A stretch of 35,754 bases of DNA. Origin: an uncultured Blastocatellia bacterium. GTDB lineage: Bacteria > Acidobacteriota > Blastocatellia > Pyrinomonadales > Pyrinomonadaceae. Below, one piece after another: positions 26,387-35,754 of this stretch (the stretch's first letter is position 1; each line of letters begins with the position of its first letter). The translations under genes and the position numbers were made by a program. The notes beneath the pieces are model-generated. The model did no database searches. It was not told the DNA's origin and was given only the letters and a program-made list of their open reading frames with translations. The DNA is taken from NCBI GenBank assembly GCA_946480785.1, contig CAMLLD010000069.1:1-35754 (forward strand). The letters run 5' to 3'.

Positions 26387-26477
26387 GCGCCGGAGGCGCG
26401 GCAGAAGGTAGCCAGGGGCGAGCGCGAAGCGCGCTGCCCCTGGGATTAAAAGGCAAGATGATCAGGCCCGGAGGGCC
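26387..26477 (+). repeat. Cluster of three hairpins between the DUF4175-like and DUF4159 genes
   Basis: The 191-base gap holds GCGCC-GGA-GGCGC (26387-26399), a long CCAGGGGC-GAGCGCG hairpin with loop AAG (26412-26443, one bulged base), and GGCCC-GGA-GGGCC (26465-26477). The two outer hairpins share the loop GGA. A GGTAGC(C/G) motif precedes the first two. None is followed by a T-run, so this looks like a REP-type mosaic that may attenuate or stabilise the mRNA, and not a simple terminator. Confidence 0.6.
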
Positions 26478-26521
26478 GACGGAACAAGCGGGACACGGGA
26501 AGAACAAGGCATCTGGGGTTC

Positions 26522-27346
26522 ATGGTTTCAAGGGGTTTGAAGTTCGTATTGGTCTCGCTTGTCGTGCTGCAAGCATTACTGATCACCTCTGTAGGCCAAC
26601 GTCCATTCAACAACCTAAACAGCTTGCGCGTGCGCCGCCGGCTCACCTCAGACACCGCCGGCAGCGGACCGTCGTTTGGCGAGTACACGTTCGTGCGCAC
26701 GATTTACGATTCACCGCGCGGATACAGGGGCTACGACGGCGGCGGTACGTGGACCACCGACTATCCCGAAGCCGACAACAACTTCATCGTTGGTTTGCGT
26801 GAGTGGGCGGGCACGAATTTGAAAATCGCGCCGCGTCCGGAACAACTCGCGATTCTCGACGATCGTATCTTCGACTATCCGATCCTCTACGCCGTCGAGC
26901 CCGGGTTCATGGATCTCTCAACCGAACAAGCTGCGCGGCTGCACGAGTACATCGCGCGCGGTGGTTTCATCTTTTGGGATGATTTCTGGGGCGAGCGGGA
27001 GTGGGCAAACGTGCAGAAGCAGATACACAAGATCGATCCGGAGCTTGAGATTCACGACCTGCCGCTGAGCCATCCGATCTTTCACGCGTATCTGGACGTG
27101 GACGAGGTGGTCCAGGTGCCAAATGTTTACAATGCGCAGCGCGGCGTTACGTCTGAGAAGGGCGGGATCGTGCCGCACTACATGGGCGTGCTGAACAAAA
27201 AGGGGCGCGTGGTCGGTTTCATCTCGCGCAATTGCGACATGGGTGACGCGTGGGAATGGATCAACGACCCGTCCTACCCCGTGAAGTACGGCCTCCCGGC
27301 TTACAAGGTCGGCATCAACGTGGTCATTTACGCGATGAGCCATTAG
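26522..27346 (+). CDS. DUF4159 protein
   Basis: 274 residues. An N-terminal hydrophobic segment, FVLVSLVVLQALLITSV, acts as signal or anchor. The DUF4159 signature follows: TFVRTIYDSP, a WTTDYPEAD segment, then YAVEPGFMDLSTEQAARLHEYIARGGFIFWDDFWG and a C-terminal YKVGINVVIYAMSH. The middle has the strand-helix-strand pattern of GATase-like Rossmann domains, like the two VWA membrane proteins upstream, and no catalytic Cys. DUF4159 genes commonly close MoxR/DUF58/BatA clusters, as here. It is separated from the upstream gene by 191 bases with hairpins, so it may be expressed at a different level. Its last 23 bases overlap the convergent AAA ATPase gene. Confidence 0.9.
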   Translation: MVSRGLKFVLVSLVVLQALLITSVGQRPFNNLNSLRVRRRLTSDTAGSGPSFGEYTFVRTIYDSPRGYRGYDGGGTWTTDYPEADNNFIVGLREWAGTNLKIAPRPEQLAILDDRIFDYPILYAVEPGFMDLSTEQAARLHEYIARGGFIFWDDFWGEREWANVQKQIHKIDPELEIHDLPLSHPIFHAYLDVDEVVQVPNVYNAQRGVTSEKGGIVPHYMGVLNKKGRVVGFISRNCDMGDAWEWINDPSYPVKYGLPAYKVGINVVIYAMSH

Positions 27347-28544
27347 TTGCATTCGCTTTCATTTGCCTTCTCAGCGCCTTCAGCTCTTTTCGTATCAGGT
27401 CGTCCATCGGCGTATTCCCCGAGCTCGACATCCAAGCGCTCATCCCAGACACAAATAGCTCTTTGAGAGTAGCAAACGAAAAGCCTTCACTTTTCTTAAC
27501 AACCCAAGCCACGGTCGCCTCGGCAAGTCGCAACTCCGCCTGCAACTCCGTGTTCCACTTCTGCACGTACCGCAACCGCTCAACCTCACCCGGCAACTCA
27601 AAATAGTACTTCCGATCGAAACGGCTGGGCCGATCGAGAATCGCCGTGTCGAGCTTCTCTGCATGGTTCGTCGTCGCCAACACCACGACACCATTATTCG
27701 GCTGAAACCCATCGAGCTCGTTAAGAAAAAACGAGCGGTTCTGATCGTGAATCATCGCGTCGAGATCCTCGAGCACCACCACACACGGCGCCATCCGCGC
27801 GCGTTTGAAAATCTCCGCGATGTTCTCCTGCTCCTGCGCGTCACTCTTGAAGCTGCGCACATACAAGCACGGTTGGCCCAACGAGTTGATCAGCGCCTTG
27901 ATCGTATGCGTCTTGCCGTTTCCCGGCGGGCCGATAAAGATCGCGCCGCGCCGCCACGGAATGCCATAACGCTCGTACGTCTCGCGCGAATCGAAAAACT
28001 GCGCGAAGTCGCTTTGCAGTTGCTGCTTGAGTGCATCGCGCAGGATCAGGTTGTCAAACGTCGCGCTCTTGATCGACTCAAACAGATCTTTGTTCTTCTG
28101 GAAGTAACCATCCTGAAACACGAGGATCTCGCCGCGCACTTCGCACGACCACTCGCAAACTGCGTCGTAGAACTTCTCGGCAATTTCACGCTGTTCAGAG
28201 ACGATCCACTGGTGACGGATGCGATAGCAGCTCTCGTTCCAGGTCAGGAAAACAACGTCAAGCAGTTCTCCGTTCCAGAGCACGTTGAGCCACGCGTTCT
28301 GCGTCCGCGGCTTCAGCTTTTTGCCCCGGCCTTCCCAGTCGATGCGCGTGTGGTTGAGCACAGACTTCTGCTCCACCACCGAGCATTTCCCGGCGCGCAC
28401 GAACGCCTCCAGGTCAAACTCCCAGTCGGTACCTTCTAAAATTGTTTTTTCCGGATGCAGTTCCGCCAGCTCCCGCGCCACGTGATAAGCGACGTAGTCA
28501 AACGGTTGGTGCAAAGCATCACGGATGAAATTTTCTATGCCCAT
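27324..28544 (-). CDS. AAA ATPase with a long unclassified N-terminal domain (BCS1/FtsH-like AAA core)
   Basis: 406 residues from the ATG at 28544; a GTG at 28559 would add five residues. The first 195 residues are an unrecognised domain with no clear membrane helix. The AAA core has Walker A GPPGNGKT (205-212), Walker B VVVLEDLDA, a sensor region VVVLATTNHAEKLDTA and arginine-finger-type LDRPSRFDRKYYF. The core resembles classic AAA proteins that remodel or unfold partners. There are no protease residues. It appears to stand alone, convergent with the MoxR operon (23-base overlap) and upstream of no same-strand partner in this window. Target unknown. Confidence 0.85.
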   Translation of the reverse strand: MGIENFIRDALHQPFDYVAYHVARELAELHPEKTILEGTDWEFDLEAFVRAGKCSVVEQKSVLNHTRIDWEGRGKKLKPRTQNAWLNVLWNGELLDVVFLTWNESCYRIRHQWIVSEQREIAEKFYDAVCEWSCEVRGEILVFQDGYFQKNKDLFESIKSATFDNLILRDALKQQLQSDFAQFFDSRETYERYGIPWRRGAIFIGPPGNGKTHTIKALINSLGQPCLYVRSFKSDAQEQENIAEIFKRARMAPCVVVLEDLDAMIHDQNRSFFLNELDGFQPNNGVVVLATTNHAEKLDTAILDRPSRFDRKYYFELPGEVERLRYVQKWNTELQAELRLAEATVAWVVKKSEGFSFATLKELFVSGMSAWMSSSGNTPMDDLIRKELKALRRQMKANATNGSSRK

Positions 28545-28758
28545 AACAAACAAACACACACACAGTTATCCTGCGTTCTTTCCAAACTCGATTAATTACA
28601 CTTGGAGGTGACGACCAAATCGGTCGCCGAAGGATTACGAGAAGATGTGACTCAATCGCAGCATAGCTGTGGACCTACTTCTACGAAGTGGGCCAACACC
28701 ATACCGCAGCTGCGGAAGTTTCGTCAAGATTCGTGCTCACCCGTTACTGGTCAGTTGT

Positions 28759-29775
28759 TCACTTTGCCGGGGTGTCCGGCGCGGCGGGCTTCGCGAAGTA
28801 GCCGGGGCGGTGACGGAGTTTGAGGTTCTGTTTGCGGAGCTCGGGATTCGTGATCTCGATCGTGATCTTGCGATAAGCGCCGTCGTGCTTCTTGTTGGTT
28901 GACGAGTAAGCGATGAGATATTGCGTGCGCAACTCCTGCTCGATCTCGCCAAACGCGGAGTTCAAATCAAACTTCTTGTCGGGAAAGAACGCGCGGCCGC
29001 CGGTGCGTTCGGCGATGTCGCGCAACGGATCGCGAAAGACGCCTTCCATTTTGTTGTCGCCGATGCCGATCACGTAGACGACAGTCTCAGCCGCAAGTGC
29101 GCGATTGGCCGCTTCCTTCAAAGACAAACGACTCGTCGTGTCGATACCGTCAGTCAACAGAATGATCGCGCGGCGGCGCAGGCCCGGCGCTTTGTCAAGA
29201 ACGTTATTCGACGTCAGCGCCACTGCGTCCCAAATCGCGGTCGTGCCTTCCGGCGGCGTCGCCGGCAAACGTGGACCAGTCGGAATGCCCGTCAACGGCT
29301 TTCCCGTGCCGAGATACGACGGCTCCGCAACTTCCACTCGTTCCAACACCTTGTAGATACTCAACACATCGCGCGTCAGCGACTGCTCGAGATACGCCGA
29401 TCCGGTGAACGGCAAGATCGCAACCTGATCACGGTCCGACTTGATCACGTTCTCGATAAACGACCGCGCCGCCGCTTTCTCATCCGGCAACGTCGCTGCC
29501 TGCGAGATACTCACATCGATCAAAAACGCGATCGCCAGCGGACGATCCGTTTCGCGTTGAAACGTGAAGAGCGTCTGCGGCACCCCATCCTCCAGCACAC
29601 GCACGTCCTCCGCGCGCAGCGTGGTAATGAAGTGATGTTGTTTGTCAGTTACCGTAACCGGAAGGTTCGTAATATCCGACTCAGTCCGAATCACATCTTC
29701 CTGATCGACCGTTTGCGCGCGCACTGTAACAGCAGTGATTAAAAGTGCGAGTACTATGATTAGACCTTGTTTCAT
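28759..29775 (-). CDS. VWFA-related acidobacterial-type secreted protein (TIGR03436-like)
   Basis: 338 residues. The signal peptide is MKQGLIIVLALLITAVTVRA-Q. The order of motifs is that of the TIGR03436 family: a SDITNLPVTVTDKQHHFIT beta domain, EDVRVLEDGVPQTLFTF, then a VWA domain with an intact MIDAS (D-V-S-I-S in FLIDVSISQ, and LLTDGIDT). The end (ITNPELRKQNLKLRHRPGYFA) is the usual GYF-type close. It would be periplasmic or on the surface, with a ligand-binding role. It is a single gene. The family is expanded in Acidobacteriota, supporting the taxonomic guess. A small GGGTA-TTT-TACCC palindrome lies 29-41 bases upstream of the start and could be an operator. Confidence 0.9.
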   Translation of the reverse strand: MKQGLIIVLALLITAVTVRAQTVDQEDVIRTESDITNLPVTVTDKQHHFITTLRAEDVRVLEDGVPQTLFTFQRETDRPLAIAFLIDVSISQAATLPDEKAAARSFIENVIKSDRDQVAILPFTGSAYLEQSLTRDVLSIYKVLERVEVAEPSYLGTGKPLTGIPTGPRLPATPPEGTTAIWDAVALTSNNVLDKAPGLRRRAIILLTDGIDTTSRLSLKEAANRALAAETVVYVIGIGDNKMEGVFRDPLRDIAERTGGRAFFPDKKFDLNSAFGEIEQELRTQYLIAYSSTNKKHDGAYRKITIEITNPELRKQNLKLRHRPGYFAKPAAPDTPAK

Positions 29776-29932
29776 AACCGCGATAACCCGCCAGAGCTAA
29801 CGTGGGGTATTTTACCCGCTTGGAATGGAAAGCGCCGCCAATCGCCCCGCAGTAAATTGATAATTTCTAAGAACTTTTTGAGAAATATCTAAGGACTCTT
29901 GAGCAGTTTCTCAGTTAATATCGACTTCAAAA
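29776..29932. other. Non-coding stretch upstream of the VWA gene and the decayed pair
   Basis: An A/T-richer gap between divergent units. It holds a 5-bp-arm palindrome GGGTA-TTT-TACCC (29804-29816) and a spaced 7-base inverted repeat TGAGAAA/TTTCTCA (29879-29885 and 29907-29913). On the minus strand, TAAAAT within the palindrome could be a weak -10 for the VWA gene. Nothing else is recognisable. Confidence 0.4.
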
Positions 29933-30073
29933 GTGGCTTTGGACGGCGATGTCTTGGTTGGACATGGCCGCACAATTCGCGAGGCCCACGAGCAGGCTAA
30001 AAAGCGCGGCGCCAGGCAGCCTTTCCTCATACGGGTAAGTTCCGAAACTGAAGTCTTGTTCGCCGGTTGGTAA
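29933..30073 (+). pseudogene. DUF5678-like small ORF, probably N-terminally decayed
   Basis: A 46-codon frame from a GTG at 29933 encodes VALDGDVLVGHGRTIREAHE, then PFLIRVSSETEVLFAGW and a TAA at 30071. This pattern (a value strand, a GHG-type turn, an AKKRGA helix and a PFLIRV strand) matches the C-terminal part of DUF5678-type small proteins. The frame is open upstream only to 29903 and has no ATG or ribosome site. The part that normally precedes VALDGD is short and unlike the family. It ends three bases before the broken retropepsin-like gene, so the two were once a coupled pair. The family name is from memory. Confidence 0.5.
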
Positions 30074-30076
30074 TCA

Positions 30077-30477
30077 GTGTCTTATCAAGTCAGGTTCGAC
30101 AACCTGTTCCCTTACGATCCGGGCGAACCAGGCATCACTCTTTAAGTTAAGCTCAATTCTCAGGATCAGTTTCCTGCTATTCCCGCCAAGATCGATACGA
30201 ATGCAAGCTGCTGCATATTTGCGCGTCATCACGGTGAACAACTCGGGTTCGATATTGAAACTGGACTGCGCCAGGTATTCGGCACGGCTACAGGAACATT
30301 CGTCGCTTACGGCACGAAGTAAGTCTCAGTGTGGGTGAGTTGGAGTTTGACACGCTCGCATTCTTTCCCGTCGATCAAGAAATCACGAGGAATGTGTTAG
30401 GTCGGTTTGGTTGGTTGGATCGTGTGGTGCTTGGCCTCGTAGATTACGAGGGAAAACTTTATCTAAGCCGCTACTGA
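30077..30477 (+). pseudogene. Retropepsin-like aspartic protease gene, inactivated
   Basis: The GTG at 30077 starts SYQVRFDNLFPYDPGEPGITL, which meets an in-frame TAA at 30143. The same frame continues with IPAKIDTNASCCIFARHHG and VFGTATGTFVAYGTK, then a second TAA at 30320. A one-base-class frameshift between 30323 and 30331 moves to a frame that encodes VGELEFDTLAFFPVD, NVLGRFGWLDRVVLGLVDY and YLSRY, then a TGA at 30475. The pieces together form a retroviral-like aspartic protease of about 130 residues. The catalytic Asp-Thr-Gly is now Asp-Thr-Asn. Two stops, a frameshift and an altered active site make this a clear pseudogene. No ORF of useful length remains, so it is easily missed. Confidence 0.78.
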
Positions 30478-30486
30478 TTGTTACCT

Positions 30487-33003
<2,517 letters not shown>

Positions 33004-33063
33004 CGGGAAGCGCATTTTAGCCGAGTTGAAGAGATTGCGTAACCTTCCGCCCGAGCGTCTCCC

Positions 33064-33121
33064 TGGAGTGCGGTGACTTGTCACCGCTTTGGCCAAAGCG
33101 CCGACCAGTCGGCGCACTCCA
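33064..33121. repeat. 58-bp palindromic dispersed repeat, copy 2
   Basis: Differs from 5860-5917 at two positions: G to T at offset 11 and G to C at offset 43. It has the same perfect outer (TGGAGTGCG/CGCACTCCA) and central (CGCTTTGG/CCAAAGCG) arms. It sits in the divergent gap between the kinase (-) and the MFS/spermidine-synthase-like gene (+), in the same orientation as copy 1. Flanking bases are also partly alike (GCGTTTCC and GCGTCTCC). Confidence 0.9.
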
Positions 33122-33141
33122 AGTCTCTCTGATAAAACTCA

Positions 33142-33171
33142 TTGACACCCGCACGGACGGTTAGCTATTGT
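33142..33171 (+). promoter_or_regulatory. Sigma70-like promoter of the MFS/spermidine-synthase-like gene
   Basis: A perfect TTGACA at 33142-33147 is separated by 18 bases from TATTGT at 33166-33171 (four of six consensus bases). Transcription would start near 33178, giving a leader of about 24 bases before the ATG at 33202. It begins 20 bases after the palindromic repeat. Confidence 0.65.
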
Positions 33172-33201
33172 GAAACCCGGTCCCGCCTCACGAAATTCCC
33201 T

Positions 33202-35427
33202 ATGAAAACTTCTCGAAACACGCTGCTCTTCGGCATCACTATCTTTGTCAGTTCCGCCCTGCTCTTCTCGATTCAACCGCTGATCGCGAAGATGCTGCTG
33301 CCGTTACTGGGCGGCACGCCCGCGGTGTGGAACACGTGCATGGTGTTTTTTCAGGCGGTGCTGCTGGCGGGTTACGCGTACGCGCTGCTCGTGTCGCGCT
33401 GGCCTTTGCGCCGCCAACTGATCGCACAGCTCGTTCTGCTGTGTCTCGCGTTCGTGAGTTTGCCGATCGGTTTGTCTGCGGCGTGGATCAACTCAGTGCC
33501 GTTGAACAGCGATCCGTCGCTGTGGCTGCTCGCGTGTCTCGCGGCGACTGTGGGTCTGCCGTTCTTCATCATTTCGAGCAACAGCCCGCTGTTACAGAAA
33601 TGGTTCTCGCGCACAGCGTCCGATTCAGCGCGCGATCCTTATTTTCTTTACGCCGCGTCAAATGCCGGCAGTTTGCTTTCACTGCTCGCGTATCCGGTGG
33701 TGCTGGAGCCGTTCTTCACGTTGCGAACGCAGAGCCGGCTGTGGACGATTGTTTACGCCGTGATGGTGTTGCTGATCGGCGTTCACGCATTCCTGCTTTA
33801 CAAATCAAACTCCAGCGAGGCGACGGAAACGGAAGTCGTTTTCAATCCTCACGAACCGAAGCTCACGCTGAGTCGACGACTGCGCTGGCTGTTGCTCGCG
33901 TTTGCGCCGTCGAGCCTGATGCTCGGCGTCACCAACTACATCACGACCGACATCGCTTCCGTGCCGTTACTCTGGATTATTCCGCTTGCGTTGTATCTGC
34001 TGACGATGGTCTTCGCGTTCGCGCGGCGGCAAGTAGTTTCTTCACGCTTGATCGATCTGATCGTGCCGGGCGCAACCGTGGTCCTGTTGATGCTTTATCT
34101 TGCCGACAGTGCCGGACGCGGCTCGCGCATCCTGATCGTCTTTCACCTCGCGTACTTCTTCTTCGCGGCGTTGATGTGTCACAGCCAACTCGCCGCCGAT
34201 CGCCCTGGTCCAACTCATCTAGCGCAGTTTTACGTTTGGCTCTCGCTCGGCGGTGTGTTGGGCGGCGTCTTCAACGCGCTCGTCGCGCCCCTCGTGTTTA
34301 AGTCGGTGATCGAGTATCCGCTGGCGATCGTGCTGGCGTGCTTGTTGCTGCCGAAGCTCGCGAAAGAAGAACCACTTGCGGTGCGCGAACGACGTCTCGA
34401 CTTCGCTTTTCCCGTGCTGATTTTCGCACTCACGATCGGCCTGGCGTGGTTTGCGAATAACATCGCGCCGCTGCAAATGAGCGGAGCGATCTACGTCGTC
34501 GCGCCACCGCTGTTCGTGAGTTATCCGCTGCGCAAACGGCCGCCGCGCTTTGCGCTCGCACTCGGCGGAGTGATTCTTGCCGCGGGCTTGATGACCGGCA
34601 TGAGTCAGAACGTGCTCAGCACGGAGCGCAACTTCTTCGGCGTCGTTCGCGTCATCAACGATCCGAATCGCCACGTGCACTCGTTCCTGCACGGCAGCAC
34701 CGTGCACGGACGGCAAAGCACGATTCCCGAGCGTCGCTGCGAACCGCTCGCGTACTACCATCAGGACGGACCGCTCGGCCGCATCTTTGCGCAGATTGAA
34801 AAGTCGCGGCCGGCGGCGAACATCGGCGTGATCGGACTCGGCATCGGCGGCACGACAGCTTACGCTCGCGCCGATCAGCATTGGACGTTTTACGAGATCA
34901 ATCCCGCGGTCGTGTCAGTCGCGCGCACGACGGAATATTTCTCTTATCTCAACGAGTGTGCCAAAGCGCCGGTCGACATCGTGCTCGGCGATGCGCGTTT
35001 GCAAATGCACGCCGCGCCCGATCAGTCTTACGACGTGGTCGTGCTTGATGCGTTCAGCAGCGATGCGATTCCGATCCACCTCGTGACGCAACAGGCGCTC
35101 GATCTTTACCTGTCGAAGATTAAGCCGGGCGGGTTGATCGTCTTCCACATCTCGAACCGCAATCTCGATCTGAGCCAGGTGGTTGCGGATCTCGCGAACA
35201 GCCGGCAGTTGAGTTATATCTCGATGCGCGATCTGACGGAGCCGCAGCTAAACGGACGCGACCCGTCACACTGGATCGTGCTCGCGCGCAACGCCGCCGA
35301 TTACGGTCCATTGGCTAACGATTCTTACGTGCAGCCGTTGCAGGGTTCGGGCGGTCGCAACCTCTGGACCGACGACTTCTCAAACATCATCAGCGTCTTC
35401 AAATGGTCTGGAGAACCCGCTCGATGA
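33202..35427 (+). CDS. Fused MFS-like membrane / spermidine synthase-like protein
   Basis: 742 codons including the stop, from the ATG at 33202 (MKTSRNTLLFGITIF). The longer frame begins inside the -35 box at 33142 and is rejected. The first 470 residues or so form 10 or more membrane helices, starting with the family motif FSIQPLIAKMLLPLLGGTPAVWN. The C-terminal part is a class I methyltransferase-fold domain like spermidine synthase. It has SAM-site GLGIGG (about 545-550), FYEINP, GDAR, and VVLDAFSSDAIPIHL with the conserved acidic position. The reaction in this fused family is not established from sequence and may or may not be polyamine transfer. It is a single gene. Its last 29 bases overlap the convergent SGNH hydrolase gene. 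Confidence 0.9.
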   Translation: MKTSRNTLLFGITIFVSSALLFSIQPLIAKMLLPLLGGTPAVWNTCMVFFQAVLLAGYAYALLVSRWPLRRQLIAQLVLLCLAFVSLPIGLSAAWINSVPLNSDPSLWLLACLAATVGLPFFIISSNSPLLQKWFSRTASDSARDPYFLYAASNAGSLLSLLAYPVVLEPFFTLRTQSRLWTIVYAVMVLLIGVHAFLLYKSNSSEATETEVVFNPHEPKLTLSRRLRWLLLAFAPSSLMLGVTNYITTDIASVPLLWIIPLALYLLTMVFAFARRQVVSSRLIDLIVPGATVVLLMLYLADSAGRGSRILIVFHLAYFFFAALMCHSQLAADRPGPTHLAQFYVWLSLGGVLGGVFNALVAPLVFKSVIEYPLAIVLACLLLPKLAKEEPLAVRERRLDFAFPVLIFALTIGLAWFANNIAPLQMSGAIYVVAPPLFVSYPLRKRPPRFALALGGVILAAGLMTGMSQNVLSTERNFFGVVRVINDPNRHVHSFLHGSTVHGRQSTIPERRCEPLAYYHQDGPLGRIFAQIEKSRPAANIGVIGLGIGGTTAYARADQHWTFYEINPAVVSVARTTEYFSYLNECAKAPVDIVLGDARLQMHAAPDQSYDVVVLDAFSSDAIPIHLVTQQALDLYLSKIKPGGLIVFHISNRNLDLSQVVADLANSRQLSYISMRDLTEPQLNGRDPSHWIVLARNAADYGPLANDSYVQPLQGSGGRNLWTDDFSNIISVFKWSGEPAR

Positions 35428-35754
35428 CGGGCCACATCTGCACGGCCCACATTTCGTAGCCGTCGTCTGACGGATGGAAGCCGTCCGGCGAAAAGTATTC
35501 GGGATGCTTCGCTAGCTCGCGCGTGGTAATCGAGAAGATGTCGAAGACCGTAACGCCGTAATGCTTCGCTGCGTCTTCGAGTCGCTGGTTGAAGCTAACG
35601 ATCTGTTGGTGATACTTGCCGCGTAGAAATACAGGCACGACGCGCGCGGTAGAAACGTCGGGAATGTTTGCCACGACGATCTGCGCGTGCGTTTTCTCCT
35701 TCAGCGTACTCAAAATGCGATCGTAGTTTTGCGCGAACTGTTCGAGTGGAACGC
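35399..35754 (-). CDS. SGNH/GDSL hydrolase, C-terminal part (5' end outside window)
   Basis: The frame is open to the window edge, and the TTG at 35713 is not needed as a start. The visible 118 residues or so contain a conserved AQIVVANIPDV strand, an FNQRLEDAAKHYGVTVFDIF segment and the closing SPDGFHPSDDGYEMWA motif. That motif supplies the Asp-x-x-His of the SGNH catalytic triad. The Ser-containing block I and the Gly and Asn blocks should lie upstream. It is likely an esterase or lipase, perhaps secreted. It overlaps the 3' end of the MFS/spermidine-synthase-like gene by 29 bases. Confidence 0.85.
   Translation of the reverse strand, partial: VPLEQFAQNYDRILSTLKEKTHAQIVVANIPDVSTARVVPVFLRGKYHQQIVSFNQRLEDAAKHYGVTVFDIFSITTRELAKHPEYFSPDGFHPSDDGYEMWAVQMWPVIERVLQTI

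Noticed and set aside
28608..28626. Imperfect GACGACC/GGTCGCC hairpin after the VWA gene
   Set aside because: About 130 bases past the stop, one mismatch, no T-run; too weak to call a terminator.
28921..29742. Plus-strand frame opposite the TIGR03436-like VWA gene
   Set aside because: Arg-rich with no recognisable domain, while the minus strand encodes a complete secreted VWA protein.
29879..29913. Spaced inverted repeat TGAGAAA/TTTCTCA
   Set aside because: Seven-base arms 21 bases apart in an A/T-rich gap are expected by chance; listed only as part of the gap description.
33327..34301. Second plus-strand frame within the MFS/spermidine-synthase-like gene
   Set aside because: Arg/Ala-rich out-of-frame shadow of a membrane protein with clear family motifs.

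Overview
This is a GC-rich bacterial window packed with genes on both strands. It looks like Acidobacteriota, probably class Blastocatellia. The grounds are a VWFA-related protein of the acidobacterial TIGR03436 type (28759-29775), a Ser/Thr kinase fused to a TolB-like/TPR sensor (30487-33003), very large TPR envelope proteins, and the gene content in general. No marker gene is present, so the phylum is an inference.

Region 1 (1-5797) holds the 3' part of a plus-strand FAD-dependent amine-oxidase-like gene, which converges on and overlaps a minus-strand operon. That operon runs 4-hydroxyproline epimerase, FAD-dependent D-amino-acid oxidoreductase, small [2Fe-2S] protein, FAD/BFD oxidoreductase, then a dihydrodipicolinate-synthase-family deaminase. 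This is the layout of trans-4-hydroxy-L-proline degradation with a three-subunit D-hydroxyproline dehydrogenase. The catalytic FAD subunit is broken by a frameshift. A diverged duplicated segment lies exactly at the break, as if the halves of two homologous genes had been joined.

Region 2 (5798-12750) starts with a 58-bp palindromic repeat in the divergent gap. A second copy, 56/58 identical, lies in the other divergent gap at 33064-33121. A secreted protein of about 1844 aa follows, with HEAT-like, transglutaminase-like and TPR regions. Next come two tandem minus-strand ParE-type toxin/PF09720-type antitoxin modules. Each starts from an identical 29-bp promoter/start block that predicts leaderless antitoxin mRNAs.

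Region 3 (12853-27346) is a tightly packed plus-strand operon: VWA/GATase-like membrane protein, caspase-like protein with Ser in the place of the catalytic Cys plus an EF-hand, TPR/HExxH metalloprotease, MoxR AAA+ ATPase, DUF58 protein, BatA-like VWA protein, DUF4175-like coiled-coil protein with a collagen-like Gly-X-Y tract, and a DUF4159 protein. It resembles the Bat/MoxR-VWA clusters but carries extra protease-like and pseudo-enzyme components. It is the best candidate here for an under-described system, perhaps an AAA+-driven envelope assembly or surveillance machine.

Region 4 (27324-35754) holds an AAA ATPase, the TIGR03436-type VWA protein, a decayed DUF5678-like/retropepsin-like pair in an otherwise empty 0.7-kb gap, the kinase-TolB-TPR protein, a fused MFS-like/spermidine-synthase-like membrane protein with a good sigma70-like promoter, and the 3' part of an SGNH hydrolase. 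No tRNA, rRNA, CRISPR array or intact mobile element was recognised. Three convergent gene pairs overlap at their 3' ends and a fourth is separated by only 4 bases.
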